A stretch of 64,000 nt of DNA from Gammaproteobacteria bacterium (GTDB taxonomy: Bacteria; Pseudomonadota; Gammaproteobacteria; Steroidobacterales; GCA-2729495), in the NCBI GenBank assembly GCA_030426355.1, contig JAUHYQ010000001.1, positions 558,001-622,000 of the forward strand, in the 5' to 3' direction. The notes beneath the pieces were generated by a model. That model saw only the letters and a program-made list of their open reading frames with translations. It was not told the DNA's origin and searched no databases. The translations under genes were made by a program, and so were the position numbers. Of the stretch, positions 18,111 to 26,229 are shown piece after piece. The stretch's first letter is position 1. Every line of letters begins with the position of its first letter.

Positions 18111-18191
18111 CCACTCCCGAAGGATTTCTCCGCCCCCATCGTCTAATTCAATTGACGAACCGGAAACTATCCACCATAGGGGTAAATAACC

Positions 18192-19307
18192 ATGTATATA
18201 AAGAACAGGCTCGCCGCTGCGCAATACGTCGCGGCAGCGTTTCTGGCCATAGGCTTCCTGACCGCCAGTAACGCAAATGCAACCTCACCCTGCGACCATT
18301 CCACACGGGATATGCGCAGGGCCTGTCAGTTCGATGTGCGCGACAACTTCGTGCAAAGCTTTGCGAGCTGTCGGCACATTAGCGATGCGACGGAACGTGA
18401 GCAGTGCTTTGCCGATGCCGCCGAGGAGCGGGATGAGGGCATGGACGTCTGCTTCGAGCAACGTGATGCCCGGCATGAGGCTTGTGCGGCTCTGAGCGAA
18501 CAGCGCTATGACCCGGATCCTTTGCTCGATCCGGCGCTGACCTTCATCGACCCCGATGATGTACCGAGCGTTTATCCGCCCAATCCTTACGTTTCCGTAG
18601 AGGCGGGACACACCTTTGTGCTCGGCACCAATGACGGCGAGGAAATCGTAGTTGTGCACGTTACCGACGAGTCAAGAGAAATTCTGGGAGCCAAATGCCG
18701 CGTAGTACTCGATCTCGTATTCGAGGTCAGTGAAGACAACGGTGAGTACGAATACGAAATTGTCGAGAGCACCGACGACTGGTTTGCGCAGACCAGCAAT
18801 GGGGACGTGGTTTACTGCGGAGAAATTGCCCGCAACTTCGAGGACGGGATCCTCCGCGATCTGGATGGCTCCTTTGAGGCTGGCATGGACAGCGCTAAAT
18901 CCGGCTTTCTGCTTAAAGCCATGCCAGTAGCAGGTGACATACACAGGCAGGAGTTCGCAATTGGCGAAGCCGAAGACATCGTTCAGTACCTGGATACCGC
19001 GACCAGCCCGACGGAGGCCGAAGGCGGCGAGAACAGCACCTTCCCATGCGCTGACCAATGCCTAAAAACCTTTGACTTCGCAGCGCTTGGCCCACATGCG
19101 ACCGAACACAAATACTACCTGCCAGGAATTGGCTTTGTGCTGGCGGTCGCCATGGAGGACGGGGAGATAACCGGCGAACGTGAGGAACTGATTTGTGTGG
19201 GCGAGTCCCCCGACATTCTCGAAGATGCTGCCTGTGGAATTGATGACCCGGATGCTCTCTTTGAGGAACTTTGCAAGAACGCTCCGGACGCATTTTGCGA
19301 CTTATAG
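18192..19307 (+). CDS. Secreted cysteine-rich protein of the sigma-receptor locus
   Basis: The 371-residue protein has a Sec signal (AAAFLAIGFLTASNANA) and about 14 cysteines, which suggests disulfides in the periplasm or outside. An N-terminal third with regularly spaced Cys and many acidic or basic residues (MRRACQFDVR, REQCFADAAEERDEGMDVCF) is followed by a domain whose pattern I recall from a broadly distributed uncharacterised exported family: an EAGHTFVLG strand, DDWFAQTSNGDVVYCGEIAR, GSFEAGMDSAKSGFLLKAMP, RQEFAIGEAEDIVQ and HKYYLPGIGFVLAV. Function is unknown. It follows the receptor gene after an 81-bp gap and ends before a terminator, so it probably belongs to the same regulon. Confidence 0.72.
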   Translation: MYIKNRLAAAQYVAAAFLAIGFLTASNANATSPCDHSTRDMRRACQFDVRDNFVQSFASCRHISDATEREQCFADAAEERDEGMDVCFEQRDARHEACAALSEQRYDPDPLLDPALTFIDPDDVPSVYPPNPYVSVEAGHTFVLGTNDGEEIVVVHVTDESREILGAKCRVVLDLVFEVSEDNGEYEYEIVESTDDWFAQTSNGDVVYCGEIARNFEDGILRDLDGSFEAGMDSAKSGFLLKAMPVAGDIHRQEFAIGEAEDIVQYLDTATSPTEAEGGENSTFPCADQCLKTFDFAALGPHATEHKYYLPGIGFVLAVAMEDGEITGEREELICVGESPDILEDAACGIDDPDALFEELCKNAPDAFCDL

Positions 19308-19333
19308 CGTTTAGCAAGTACCCATGCAAAACT

Positions 19334-19361
19334 GGCCGGCTATATAGCCGGCCTTTTTTTT
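19334..19361 (+). terminator. Rho-independent terminator, perfect palindrome
   Basis: The 20-bp perfect palindrome GGCCGGCTATATAGCCGGCC (19334-19353) is followed by eight T, 26 bp after the secreted-protein stop. Because the convergent NlpC gene ends at 19360, it separates the two units; on the minus strand it has no T-run and is less likely to terminate. Confidence 0.88.
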
Positions 19362-19854
19362 AGCGGCCGGAAATCCGCCCTGCCGCCACGAAATGATCGC
19401 TGTAGGGGGGTTGCGTCAGGCTGGCCACTTCGACGCGTTTGCCGCTTGATGGCGCGTGCACAAAGCGCCCGTCGCCCAGATAAATGCCCACATGCGAAAT
19501 GCCGCGATCAAAGTTAAAGAACAGCAAATCGCCCTCACGGGCATCCTTCAGGCGCAAAGGCTGGCTGGCACTGTATTGAGCCTGCGATGTACGCGGTGCA
19601 TGCAACCCTGCTTTCTTGTAGGAATACTGCACCAGCCCGCTGCAATCGAAACCCCGCGGAGTAGACCCACCCCATTGGTAGGGCACACCGATCATTTCCC
19701 GGGCAACTGCAGCAGCTCTGGCATGGTCAGGACTGGATGCTGTGTAGAACGGTTGCGAATCCTGCCAGCGTAAAGCATTGGCGCAGCCGCTCAGGTTCAA
19801 AATCACCGTCGCTGCGAACACCGCGCGAGTGACGACATTGTGTGGGCCCGCCAT
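19360..19854 (-). CDS. NlpC/P60 family lipoprotein
   Basis: With the start at 19854 the protein has 164 residues: a signal ending in lipobox LSGC, then an NlpC/P60 (C40) cysteine peptidase domain. Catalytic Cys sits in GFDCSGLVQYSY, catalytic His in ISHVGIYLGDGRF and a third polar residue in FVHAPSSG. Such enzymes cut the D-Glu-diaminopimelate bond of peptidoglycan stem peptides. The start is 10 bp after the barrel-protein stop, so it is the last gene of the cupredoxin-barrel-NlpC operon. Frames starting further upstream (19920) would run into the barrel gene. Role in this operon is not obvious. Confidence 0.88.
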   Translation of the reverse strand: MAGPHNVVTRAVFAATVILNLSGCANALRWQDSQPFYTASSPDHARAAAVAREMIGVPYQWGGSTPRGFDCSGLVQYSYKKAGLHAPRTSQAQYSASQPLRLKDAREGDLLFFNFDRGISHVGIYLGDGRFVHAPSSGKRVEVASLTQPPYSDHFVAAGRISGR

Positions 19855-19864
19855 CGTCACATCG

Positions 19865-21148
19865 TCACTCCCCGCTGTTGCCGAAACTCCAGCGCAACGA
19901 TACTTGGAGCTGACTCTCATTCGTCTTGCGCGGTAACCCGTTCAAGCTCCAGAAACAAATATCGGTCTGGCAATGCGTACTGCGTATCTGCAGCCACTCC
20001 GCGCCGACCCGCCAGTTTTTTTGCACCTGATAAAGCCACGCGAGCATCGCCACATTGCCTTTGTCCTGATTGGTAATGGACATCGGATCATTGAATGGCT
20101 GCAAATCGAACCATTCGTAGCGAAATGAAAAACGATGCTTACCGAACGCGCGCGTCAGCATTAAATAGGAGGCATCAAAGTCGACGTCCTGCACGTGCCA
20201 GAGACCCAGGTCAGGGCCCATCAATGTGCTGCCGCCGATCCACTGGCCGAGCAAGCCAACCTTCCAGGGCAGCGCCGCCTGCACGGCAACATGATCAAAC
20301 CAGGTTCGCCACGCATAGTCTGCACCTGACTTGGCCTCCGGGTCGGCGTGGTTATCGTAGTGGTGAGCCTTAACAAGAACCTTTCGGGTAAGTTGCCACT
20401 GCGCCCCCACGTAAAAACCCGGCCGATTGTCGATTTCCTTGAACGGTTTAGACTTGGGTATTGGCTCGCCACTAGGATCCCACGGTGCGATGGTCGACAC
20501 GGTTGGCATCGGCACTGAACTGAATATGCCGGTCTGCCGGTCGTGCGCCGCCCAGCCATGCCATGTCAGGGTGGCGCCGACGGGGTCGTTGAATCCGAAT
20601 ACAGCCCCCTCAAGCACGAGTTGCTGATCCTTTAGCCCGGGCAGGTCGTTTACGATGCGCACTTCGGCGCCGATGGTACGCAGTTCTTCGCCTATCCATG
20701 AGTTAATCGCCGAACTCGACAATGCATAAGGGCTGCTCCAGCCCGCCGCCGTGTTCTCGACGGACAGCCGGGGATAAAAAGCACCGATACGACTGCGGAA
20801 CCGCCAGGCACTGCGTGGGATCGGCCGCCATTCCAGGAAGGCTTCCAGCACATCAATCTTCTCAGCCACATCGTTGTTGGCGTTCAGAGACACTTTGCCG
20901 GACCATGTCGGCGACAACCTCCCCGTGTAATCAACAAAAACGCGATTCAGCCGTATACCGTCGTGCTGCTCGTCAAAACGCAGCTTGCCCGCACCGCCGC
21001 GCAACCACGATGCCAGGTCGCTGTCACTGGCGTAGAACGACGCATCAACAGCTCCTTCGATGCGATGAGTATCAGTGGTATTTGCCAGCGCTGCGATGCC
21101 CGAGAGACACAGTGACAGGCCGACAGCAAATATCGACCAGCGCTGCAT
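19865..21148 (-). CDS. Outer-membrane barrel (porin-like) protein
   Basis: The start at 21148 (MQRWSIFAVG) overlaps the cupredoxin gene stop as TGATG. The 427-residue product has a signal peptide (cut after AALANT) and then alternating strands with many aromatic residues: GAVDASFYASDSDLASW, RLNRVFVDYTGRLSPTWSGK, RSRIGAFYPRLSVENTAAGW, KVLVKAHHYDNHADPE and a C-terminal LQVSLRWSFGNSGE. It is a probable outer-membrane barrel; no porin family can be named. Two Cys in STHCQTDICFW face one another in a strand turn. Coupling with the cupredoxin-like protein suggests a common envelope function. Confidence 0.78.
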   Translation of the reverse strand: MQRWSIFAVGLSLCLSGIAALANTTDTHRIEGAVDASFYASDSDLASWLRGGAGKLRFDEQHDGIRLNRVFVDYTGRLSPTWSGKVSLNANNDVAEKIDVLEAFLEWRPIPRSAWRFRSRIGAFYPRLSVENTAAGWSSPYALSSSAINSWIGEELRTIGAEVRIVNDLPGLKDQQLVLEGAVFGFNDPVGATLTWHGWAAHDRQTGIFSSVPMPTVSTIAPWDPSGEPIPKSKPFKEIDNRPGFYVGAQWQLTRKVLVKAHHYDNHADPEAKSGADYAWRTWFDHVAVQAALPWKVGLLGQWIGGSTLMGPDLGLWHVQDVDFDASYLMLTRAFGKHRFSFRYEWFDLQPFNDPMSITNQDKGNVAMLAWLYQVQKNWRVGAEWLQIRSTHCQTDICFWSLNGLPRKTNESQLQVSLRWSFGNSGE

Positions 21149-21813
21149 CAGTACTCGTCCCACGACAATGAACTGTCGGCAATGCTTGCTGTCCCGGTTT
21201 GCAGGACATTAACGGCCAACTGTAAAGGGCTATCACCTGTAGCCCCTTCGATATCGCCCACCTTCGCGATCAGCACATTGCCGTTAGCGAGGTCCGGCGA
21301 CCATACGCGGACAGGGGCATCGACGGTAAGCTTTGCAGCCCAGGCAATCTCGGCCATGCCGTCATGATCGGTCACTGCAAAGTGTGGCGAATCCACAACC
21401 AGAATATAGCCGAGCATGGAGTCGTGAATATTGCATCCCAGTGTAACCAATCCCGCATGATCGAAATGCACGCTGGGTTTCGCCTCGCCCTTGTACAGCG
21501 GCAACTCGAAACTGTTTGGATTGGCAAACGAATAAACGTGATGGCTAACCGAATCGCGGTTCGGAAAATCAATGCGCGTCCCGGTCTGCACCACCGTGAT
21601 GCGCGGCACAAACTGCTTGTCTATCTGATCGACTATGGCCGCTGTGTCCGGCGAGGCGAGACCGCTGTCGATGACCTCCAGATATACAACTGCATCGGGT
21701 ACGGGTAAACCCGCCGCATCGATCACCTGCACCTTCCCGGTGACACCGGCATAGGTCTGGCAGGCCACAAGCAAACTCAATAGCAGGGCTTTACTTTTGT
21801 TTAACACGATCAT
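21148..21813 (-). CDS. Cupredoxin-like exported protein (methylamine utilisation protein-like)
   Basis: From the ATG at 21813 the protein has 221 residues: a signal peptide (ALLLSLLVACQTYAG), a beta-rich part with carboxypeptidase-regulatory-like features (VQVIDAAGLPVPDAVVYLE), and a segment that resembles a cupredoxin copper site: SVSHHVYSF with a likely His ligand, then VTLGCNIHDSMLGYILV with Cys, His and Met ligands. Related proteins are often labelled methylamine utilisation proteins, without real evidence for that role. Copper binding is inferred from the ligands only. It is divergent from the EAL gene across a 136-bp gap with a small inverted repeat. Confidence 0.75.
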   Translation of the reverse strand: MIVLNKSKALLLSLLVACQTYAGVTGKVQVIDAAGLPVPDAVVYLEVIDSGLASPDTAAIVDQIDKQFVPRITVVQTGTRIDFPNRDSVSHHVYSFANPNSFELPLYKGEAKPSVHFDHAGLVTLGCNIHDSMLGYILVVDSPHFAVTDHDGMAEIAWAAKLTVDAPVRVWSPDLANGNVLIAKVGDIEGATGDSPLQLAVNVLQTGTASIADSSLSWDEY

Positions 21814-21868
21814 CCGCGCCCGTAATCGCAACAAGTATCCGAAAAATAGGCATTTTTGCGGTTTGGGG

Positions 21869-21886
21869 ACGTGACCGACTTCACGT
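21869..21886. promoter_or_regulatory. Inverted repeat between the cupredoxin and EAL genes
   Basis: ACGTGA (21869-21874) and TCACGT (21881-21886) are exact inverted arms around a 6-bp spacer, in the middle of the divergent intergenic region. It is a candidate operator for either gene; no regulator gene is adjacent. Confidence 0.35.
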
Positions 21887-21949
21887 AATTCGGCGCGACG
21901 GACCCGTAGTATCTATGAGGTGTGAAATCAGACTGGTGACGGCCCGTCT

Positions 21950-24307
21950 ATGCGAAGCCTGCGCGTCAAAATTCTCGCAACCGCAGCATTACTGATAATG
22001 CTGAGCCAGATCGGTACCGTTTCGGCGGTGCTGTTTACGGCCAACAGTGACGTGTCCGAGCGTGCCGAAACCGCGCTGATTGCCGGCACCGAAGTACTGT
22101 CCAATGCCACCGCCAGCCGTGCCGATCAGCTCGGGAATACCGTCCGGGCGCTGGCATCCGACTATGGCTTTAAGCAAGCGGTGGGTACAGGCGAAACGGA
22201 AACCGTTCGCTCCGCCTTGCAAAATCACGCAAACCGGGCGGGCGCAGATATTGCGTTTATTATCGACCTCAACGACCAGTTGCTTGCTGCGAGCGGGCAG
22301 GTCGATGGCACCGTCGCACTCAACAATTCAAACACTACAGGGCACGCCTTTGCAGAAAATAATCATCGCCTGTACGTCAGCGGCAATGAGGCGTATGAGA
22401 TTTTTACAGTGCCGGTTAACGCGCCCCTGCCAGTTGCATGGCTTTCGATGGGGTTCAGGCTGGATGACGCTTTCGCGCACGACCTGCACAAACTGACCGG
22501 CCTGGAAGTCACGCTGATAAGCAATGTCGCTGGCGATGAAACGGTCGTGGCCACGTCCATTCCGAACCTGGACAAGGCCAGCCTGCTCATAGCCAGCAAT
22601 AAACATGCCGGAAACCGGGCGCCCGTCACCGTCGAGATTGGCGGGATTGAGCACATCGCGATAGTGGCGCCATTTATTAATCAGACAAGCGACGTGCGCG
22701 TGATGGTTACAAAATCACTGGCCGAGGCCATGGCGCCCTATGCGTTGCTTAAACAGGCATCGTTTGTTCTGGGCACGTTACCCCTGCTGGCAGCTTTATT
22801 CGGCGCGGTTATGCTGTCGCGCGCACTCACCCACCCCATAAACCGGCTTATGGAGGCCGCCAGACGCATACAGTCAGGCGACTACGGTGTGCCAGTTGAA
22901 ATACGCTCCGGAGACGAACTGCGCGAGTTCGGCAGCGCTTTCAACGCCATGCAATCGGAAATTGCGGCCCGCGAACAGCGTATCGCTCATCAGGCACGCC
23001 ACGATTCAACGACTGGGCTGCATAACAGGGAATACGCACTGGATCAGCTGGCTCCTATGATAGCTTCCGCCCGCACTGCCGGGGACACCATTGGCCTGAT
23101 GGTTGTCCGGCTGGGTGCCCTGGGAGAACTCAGCGGCTCGCTTGGTAATGACACGGCGGCGGCATACCTTAACGAAGTCGCGCATCGCCTGCGCCGGTTC
23201 ATCGGCCCCGACTATATCCTCGCGCGGCTTGAGAACGACGATTTTCTTATAGCCCTCACCGAAAGCGACTTCGTGCAAGTAAGAGAAGTGGCCGAAGACC
23301 TGATCAGCCAACTCGGCACCGCTATCCGGTTGTCGTCCATCAACATCAATGTAAAACCGGTGATTGGCATCGCACTGTTCCCCGACCATGCACACGATGC
23401 TGAAGAACTGCTCTTGCGTGCAACCATCGCCCGCAACGAAGCACAAAGTGAGAGCAGGTCGCTGCGCCTATATCACGAGGGCGATCAGGAAAAGCGGGTG
23501 CGCAACCTGAACCTTCTGCAGGATCTGAAGCGTGCCGCTCAGGAAAATGAGCTGCAACTGCACTATCAACCGAAGATTGCGTTGCACGACGTGTCGGTAT
23601 GCGGCGTCGAAGCACTGGTCAGGTGGCAACACCCGGAATATGGCTGGCTGCCCCCCGGCGAATTCATACCGCTGATAGAGAAATCAGGAAACATACTGAT
23701 ACTGACACGCTGGGTCATCGAGCAGTCAGGCAGGCAACTCGCGATCTGGGACAGCGAAGGACTGGACCTCAGTATCGCGGTCAACCTGTCGGCAAACGAC
23801 CTGCTCGACGAAGAATTGCCATGGTTCTTCATGGACGTGGTGCGAAAACATCAGTTAAACCCCAAACGTCTGGTTCTGGAAATAACGGAAGAAGCCATGG
23901 TCGAGGATTTCGGCAAAGCAAATTCGGCTTTGGAACGCTTACATGACCTCGGCCTGACGATATCAATCGACGACTTCGGGACGGGGTACTCGTCGCTCTC
24001 GCAGCTGAAAAAACTGCCCGTACAGGAACTCAAAATAGACCGCAGCTTTATCGCCGGCCTGCCTTCCGATCCGGCTGACACCGCCATCGTTTCCGCGTCA
24101 GTGACCCTTGCGCATCAACTGGGGCTGAAAATCGTTGCTGAAGGCGTGACGAATGGCGAAGCTCTGCGCTGGCTCCGGGAAAATGGCGTTGACCGGGCGC
24201 AGGGCTTCTACTGGAGCAAGCCTATCCCGGCCGATGAATTCAATGAATGGTTGCGCAACTTCAGTGGCGGCGAGACCGTTCAGGTTAAGCCCCTGCAACT
24301 CGTCTAA
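21950..24307 (+). CDS. Membrane-bound HAMP-GGDEF-EAL cyclic-di-GMP phosphodiesterase
   Basis: The 785-residue protein has an N-terminal membrane helix, a periplasmic sensor of about 230 residues, a second helix near 265-290, a HAMP linker (ALTHPINRLMEAARRIQSGD), a GGDEF-like domain and an EAL domain. The cyclase motif is degenerate (LENDDFLIAL in place of GGDEF), so it is probably inactive. The EAL domain keeps EALVRW, AVNLSAND, EITEEAM, DDFGTGYSSL and KIDRSF, with VAEGV, and so is expected to hydrolyse cyclic-di-GMP. It faces the cupredoxin-barrel-NlpC operon, and that adjacency suggests that its sensor monitors the envelope state these proteins create. Confidence 0.92.
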   Translation: MRSLRVKILATAALLIMLSQIGTVSAVLFTANSDVSERAETALIAGTEVLSNATASRADQLGNTVRALASDYGFKQAVGTGETETVRSALQNHANRAGADIAFIIDLNDQLLAASGQVDGTVALNNSNTTGHAFAENNHRLYVSGNEAYEIFTVPVNAPLPVAWLSMGFRLDDAFAHDLHKLTGLEVTLISNVAGDETVVATSIPNLDKASLLIASNKHAGNRAPVTVEIGGIEHIAIVAPFINQTSDVRVMVTKSLAEAMAPYALLKQASFVLGTLPLLAALFGAVMLSRALTHPINRLMEAARRIQSGDYGVPVEIRSGDELREFGSAFNAMQSEIAAREQRIAHQARHDSTTGLHNREYALDQLAPMIASARTAGDTIGLMVVRLGALGELSGSLGNDTAAAYLNEVAHRLRRFIGPDYILARLENDDFLIALTESDFVQVREVAEDLISQLGTAIRLSSININVKPVIGIALFPDHAHDAEELLLRATIARNEAQSESRSLRLYHEGDQEKRVRNLNLLQDLKRAAQENELQLHYQPKIALHDVSVCGVEALVRWQHPEYGWLPPGEFIPLIEKSGNILILTRWVIEQSGRQLAIWDSEGLDLSIAVNLSANDLLDEELPWFFMDVVRKHQLNPKRLVLEITEEAMVEDFGKANSALERLHDLGLTISIDDFGTGYSSLSQLKKLPVQELKIDRSFIAGLPSDPADTAIVSASVTLAHQLGLKIVAEGVTNGEALRWLRENGVDRAQGFYWSKPIPADEFNEWLRNFSGGETVQVKPLQLV

Positions 24308-24377
24308 AGTAAATTCCACTCCCAAGGCAGCGGGTTTTTGCTATGGTGCTCCGTCAGCCAGAATTGGGGCATCCGAT

Positions 24378-25775
24378 TTGTCCAACCAACAGAACTCTGC
24401 GCAATCGCGAAGCGGTCGGCCGGAAGGCCTGCTACCGATATCTACTTACATCGGCTACGGCGTCGGCCAGATTGGCGGACAAATTCTGCGCGACACCCCC
24501 ACCCTGTTGCTGCCGATGTATCTCGCCACCGTACTCGGGCTGGATACGGGCCTGTCGGCACTGGCCATATTGATTGCCAAAATCTGGGTGGTTGCAGCCG
24601 ATCCCATTGCAGGCATGGTATCGGATAAAACCAATACGCCCTGGGGTCGGCGGCGCCCGTTTATTCTGGCCGGCGGCCTGCTGTCTGCCCTGAGTTTCAT
24701 TGCGCTGTTTTTCGCGCCGGCATCCGATGATCAGTTCACGCTGTTCATCTATATTACGGGCGTATATCTCGTGATGAATACCGGCTATTCACTGTTCTCC
24801 GTGCCGTATCTGACCATGGCCTCGGAAATGTCAGAAAACCCGGACGAACGCACGACGATTCTTTCATTTCGGAATGCCTGCCTCGCTATCGGCCTGATAA
24901 TCGGCGGCGCGCTCGCGCCCAAAATCGTGGCATGGGTAAGTGCTGAATCAGGGGGTACCGCGCGCGCCGGATATGAATTGATGGCACTGATCGTGGGTGG
25001 TGTCATCGCGGCATCAACCGTGTGGTTGTTCTTCGGGACTGCAAACGCGCCCGGCAAAGCGCAATCGGAGAAAACCCTGCCATTGATGGAGCAGTTTAAG
25101 GTGGCCTGGGCGAACAAACCATTCGTGATACTAATCGCGGCCAACATTGTGCAGTACATAAGTGCCGGAATCGGTTATGCAGGCGGATTGCTTTTCTTTG
25201 CCTATGCGCTGGATCTCGGTGTCGGCGCTTACAGTGTGTTTCCGATCTGGATGTTTATTATTTGCGGCGCGTCGATCGCCTCAATGCCCGGCCTGGTCTG
25301 GGCAGCTGCCCGTTTCGGCAAAATGCCGGTATACAAGTGGTGTCTCGTTATCTATGCAGCATTGATTCAGGCGTATTTTCTTGCCGACAAAGACTCGCTA
25401 TGGATCGTCTGGCTTATTGCTGCCGGCATTGGCGTGTTTAACGGCGGCTTTATCCTGATGTCCTTCTCGGTGCTCACCGATACCATCACATATGATCGCG
25501 TCCGGTCGGGGGTTAGCCGTGAAGGCGTTCTGTCTTCAGTTTATTCGGCGGTGGATAAAATCGGCAATGCCCTGGGATCGGCCATATTGCTGGCATTTCT
25601 ATCTATCGTCGGCTTTGTTGAATCCAATGACGGCAGTCTGCCCGAACAATCTGACAGGGTGGTGCAATGGATTGCCATTGCCTATGTGCTTGCCCCGGCG
25701 CTGTTGCATGTCAGCAGTATTCTTATACTGAATCGATACAAACTTGTACCGGATGACCTTAAGGAAATGCCTTAA
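24378..25775 (+). CDS. GPH-family (MelB-like) MFS symporter
   Basis: The likely start is the TTG at 24378 (LSNQQNSAQ), giving 465 residues; an ATG-started frame further upstream would overlap the EAL gene. The protein has about twelve membrane helices and the GPH signature ADPIAGMVSDKTNTPWGRRRPF, seen here as DPIAGMVSDKTNTPWGRR, then SVPYLTMASEMSENPDERTT. This family moves sugars, glucuronides or related solutes with Na+ or H+. Substrate is unknown and no sugar-processing genes are near. The start is 70 bp after the EAL stop. Confidence 0.85.
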   Translation: MSNQQNSAQSRSGRPEGLLPISTYIGYGVGQIGGQILRDTPTLLLPMYLATVLGLDTGLSALAILIAKIWVVAADPIAGMVSDKTNTPWGRRRPFILAGGLLSALSFIALFFAPASDDQFTLFIYITGVYLVMNTGYSLFSVPYLTMASEMSENPDERTTILSFRNACLAIGLIIGGALAPKIVAWVSAESGGTARAGYELMALIVGGVIAASTVWLFFGTANAPGKAQSEKTLPLMEQFKVAWANKPFVILIAANIVQYISAGIGYAGGLLFFAYALDLGVGAYSVFPIWMFIICGASIASMPGLVWAAARFGKMPVYKWCLVIYAALIQAYFLADKDSLWIVWLIAAGIGVFNGGFILMSFSVLTDTITYDRVRSGVSREGVLSSVYSAVDKIGNALGSAILLAFLSIVGFVESNDGSLPEQSDRVVQWIAIAYVLAPALLHVSSILILNRYKLVPDDLKEMP

Positions 25776-25861
25776 CTGTTTGAAGCAAAAGAAATTCACC
25801 TTAAAACGAAACTTTTGCCGTGGCCACAGGTCACAACAAGCAGTTCCACCCTTTATATAAA

Positions 25862-25880
25862 ACATGCAATATGTGCATGT
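25862..25880. promoter_or_regulatory. Inverted repeat upstream of the copper-RiPP precursor gene
   Basis: ACATGCA (25862-25868) and TGCATGT (25874-25880) are exact inverted arms around ATATG, just downstream of an AT-rich TTTATATAA block (25852-25860) that could be a -10 region. The element lies 35 bp before the precursor start and is a candidate operator. It is not a match to any regulator site that I can name. Confidence 0.4.
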
Positions 25881-25915
25881 ACGTATTATTCAAGCAGTCT
25901 AACGGAGACTCAATT

Positions 25916-26212
25916 ATGTCGAAGCAAGTTCGTAAACCCCTGAGCATCGCTCTTGGCACAGCCATTGTTGCCAGCCTGGGCGCATCCGGAATCGCAAACG
26001 CAAGTGCCGACACAGATGCTGATCTGTTTTCCATGGAAAAACTGAACAGCGGTTACCTGATGGCTGGCGCCCACGAAAAAGAAGGCAGCTGCGGTGAAGG
26101 TAAGTGCGGCGATGACAAGAAAGACGGCGAAGGTAGCTGTGGTGAAGATAAAGGCGGCGAAGGCAGCTGCGGCGGAGATAAAGGCGGCGAAGGTAGCTGC
26201 GGTAGCTCTTAA
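25916..26212 (+). CDS. Cys-rich exported RiPP precursor (HvfA/bufferin-type)
   Basis: This 98-residue peptide has a GGAG ribosome-binding site and a Sec-type signal ([20 protein letters not shown], cut near ANASA-D). The mature part begins [20 protein letters not shown] and ends with a Gly/Glu-rich Cys tail: [10 protein letters not shown], then three EGSCG units with Cys75, Cys85 and Cys95 exactly 10 residues apart (Cys59 and Cys64 in the first pair). Members of this family carry EGKCG motifs whose Cys are converted to copper-binding thiooxazole or oxazolone-thioamide groups by the DUF692/DUF2063 enzyme pair. Directly downstream are those two genes, which supports the assignment. Only one motif is canonical EGKCG; the rest are EGSCG. 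Confidence 0.88.
   Translation: MSKQVRKPLSIALGTAIVASLGASGIANASADTDADLFSMEKLNSGYLMAGAHEKEGSCGEGKCGDDKKDGEGSCGEDKGGEGSCGGDKGGEGSCGSS
26081..26203 (+). repeat. Short tandem-like coding repeats in the precursor tail
   Basis: Five GARGGYARSTGYGGY-like units (GAAGGCAGCTGCGG, GAAGGTAGCTGTGG and similar) encode the EGSCG and EGKCG motifs, the last three at 30-bp intervals with GATAAAGGCGGC between them. The near identity suggests recent duplication of 30-bp modules. Confidence 0.7.
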
Positions 26213-26229
26213 GCGCTTGCTTTAGCGTC

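Noticed and set aside
21950-24307. Active diguanylate cyclase
   Set aside because: The GGDEF motif is replaced by LENDDF, so the cyclase site is probably inactive; only the EAL half looks functional.
26081-26203. CRISPR-like short repeats
   Set aside because: The repeats are in frame in a signal-peptide-bearing gene and encode the EGSCG motif; spacers are not unique and no cas gene is near.
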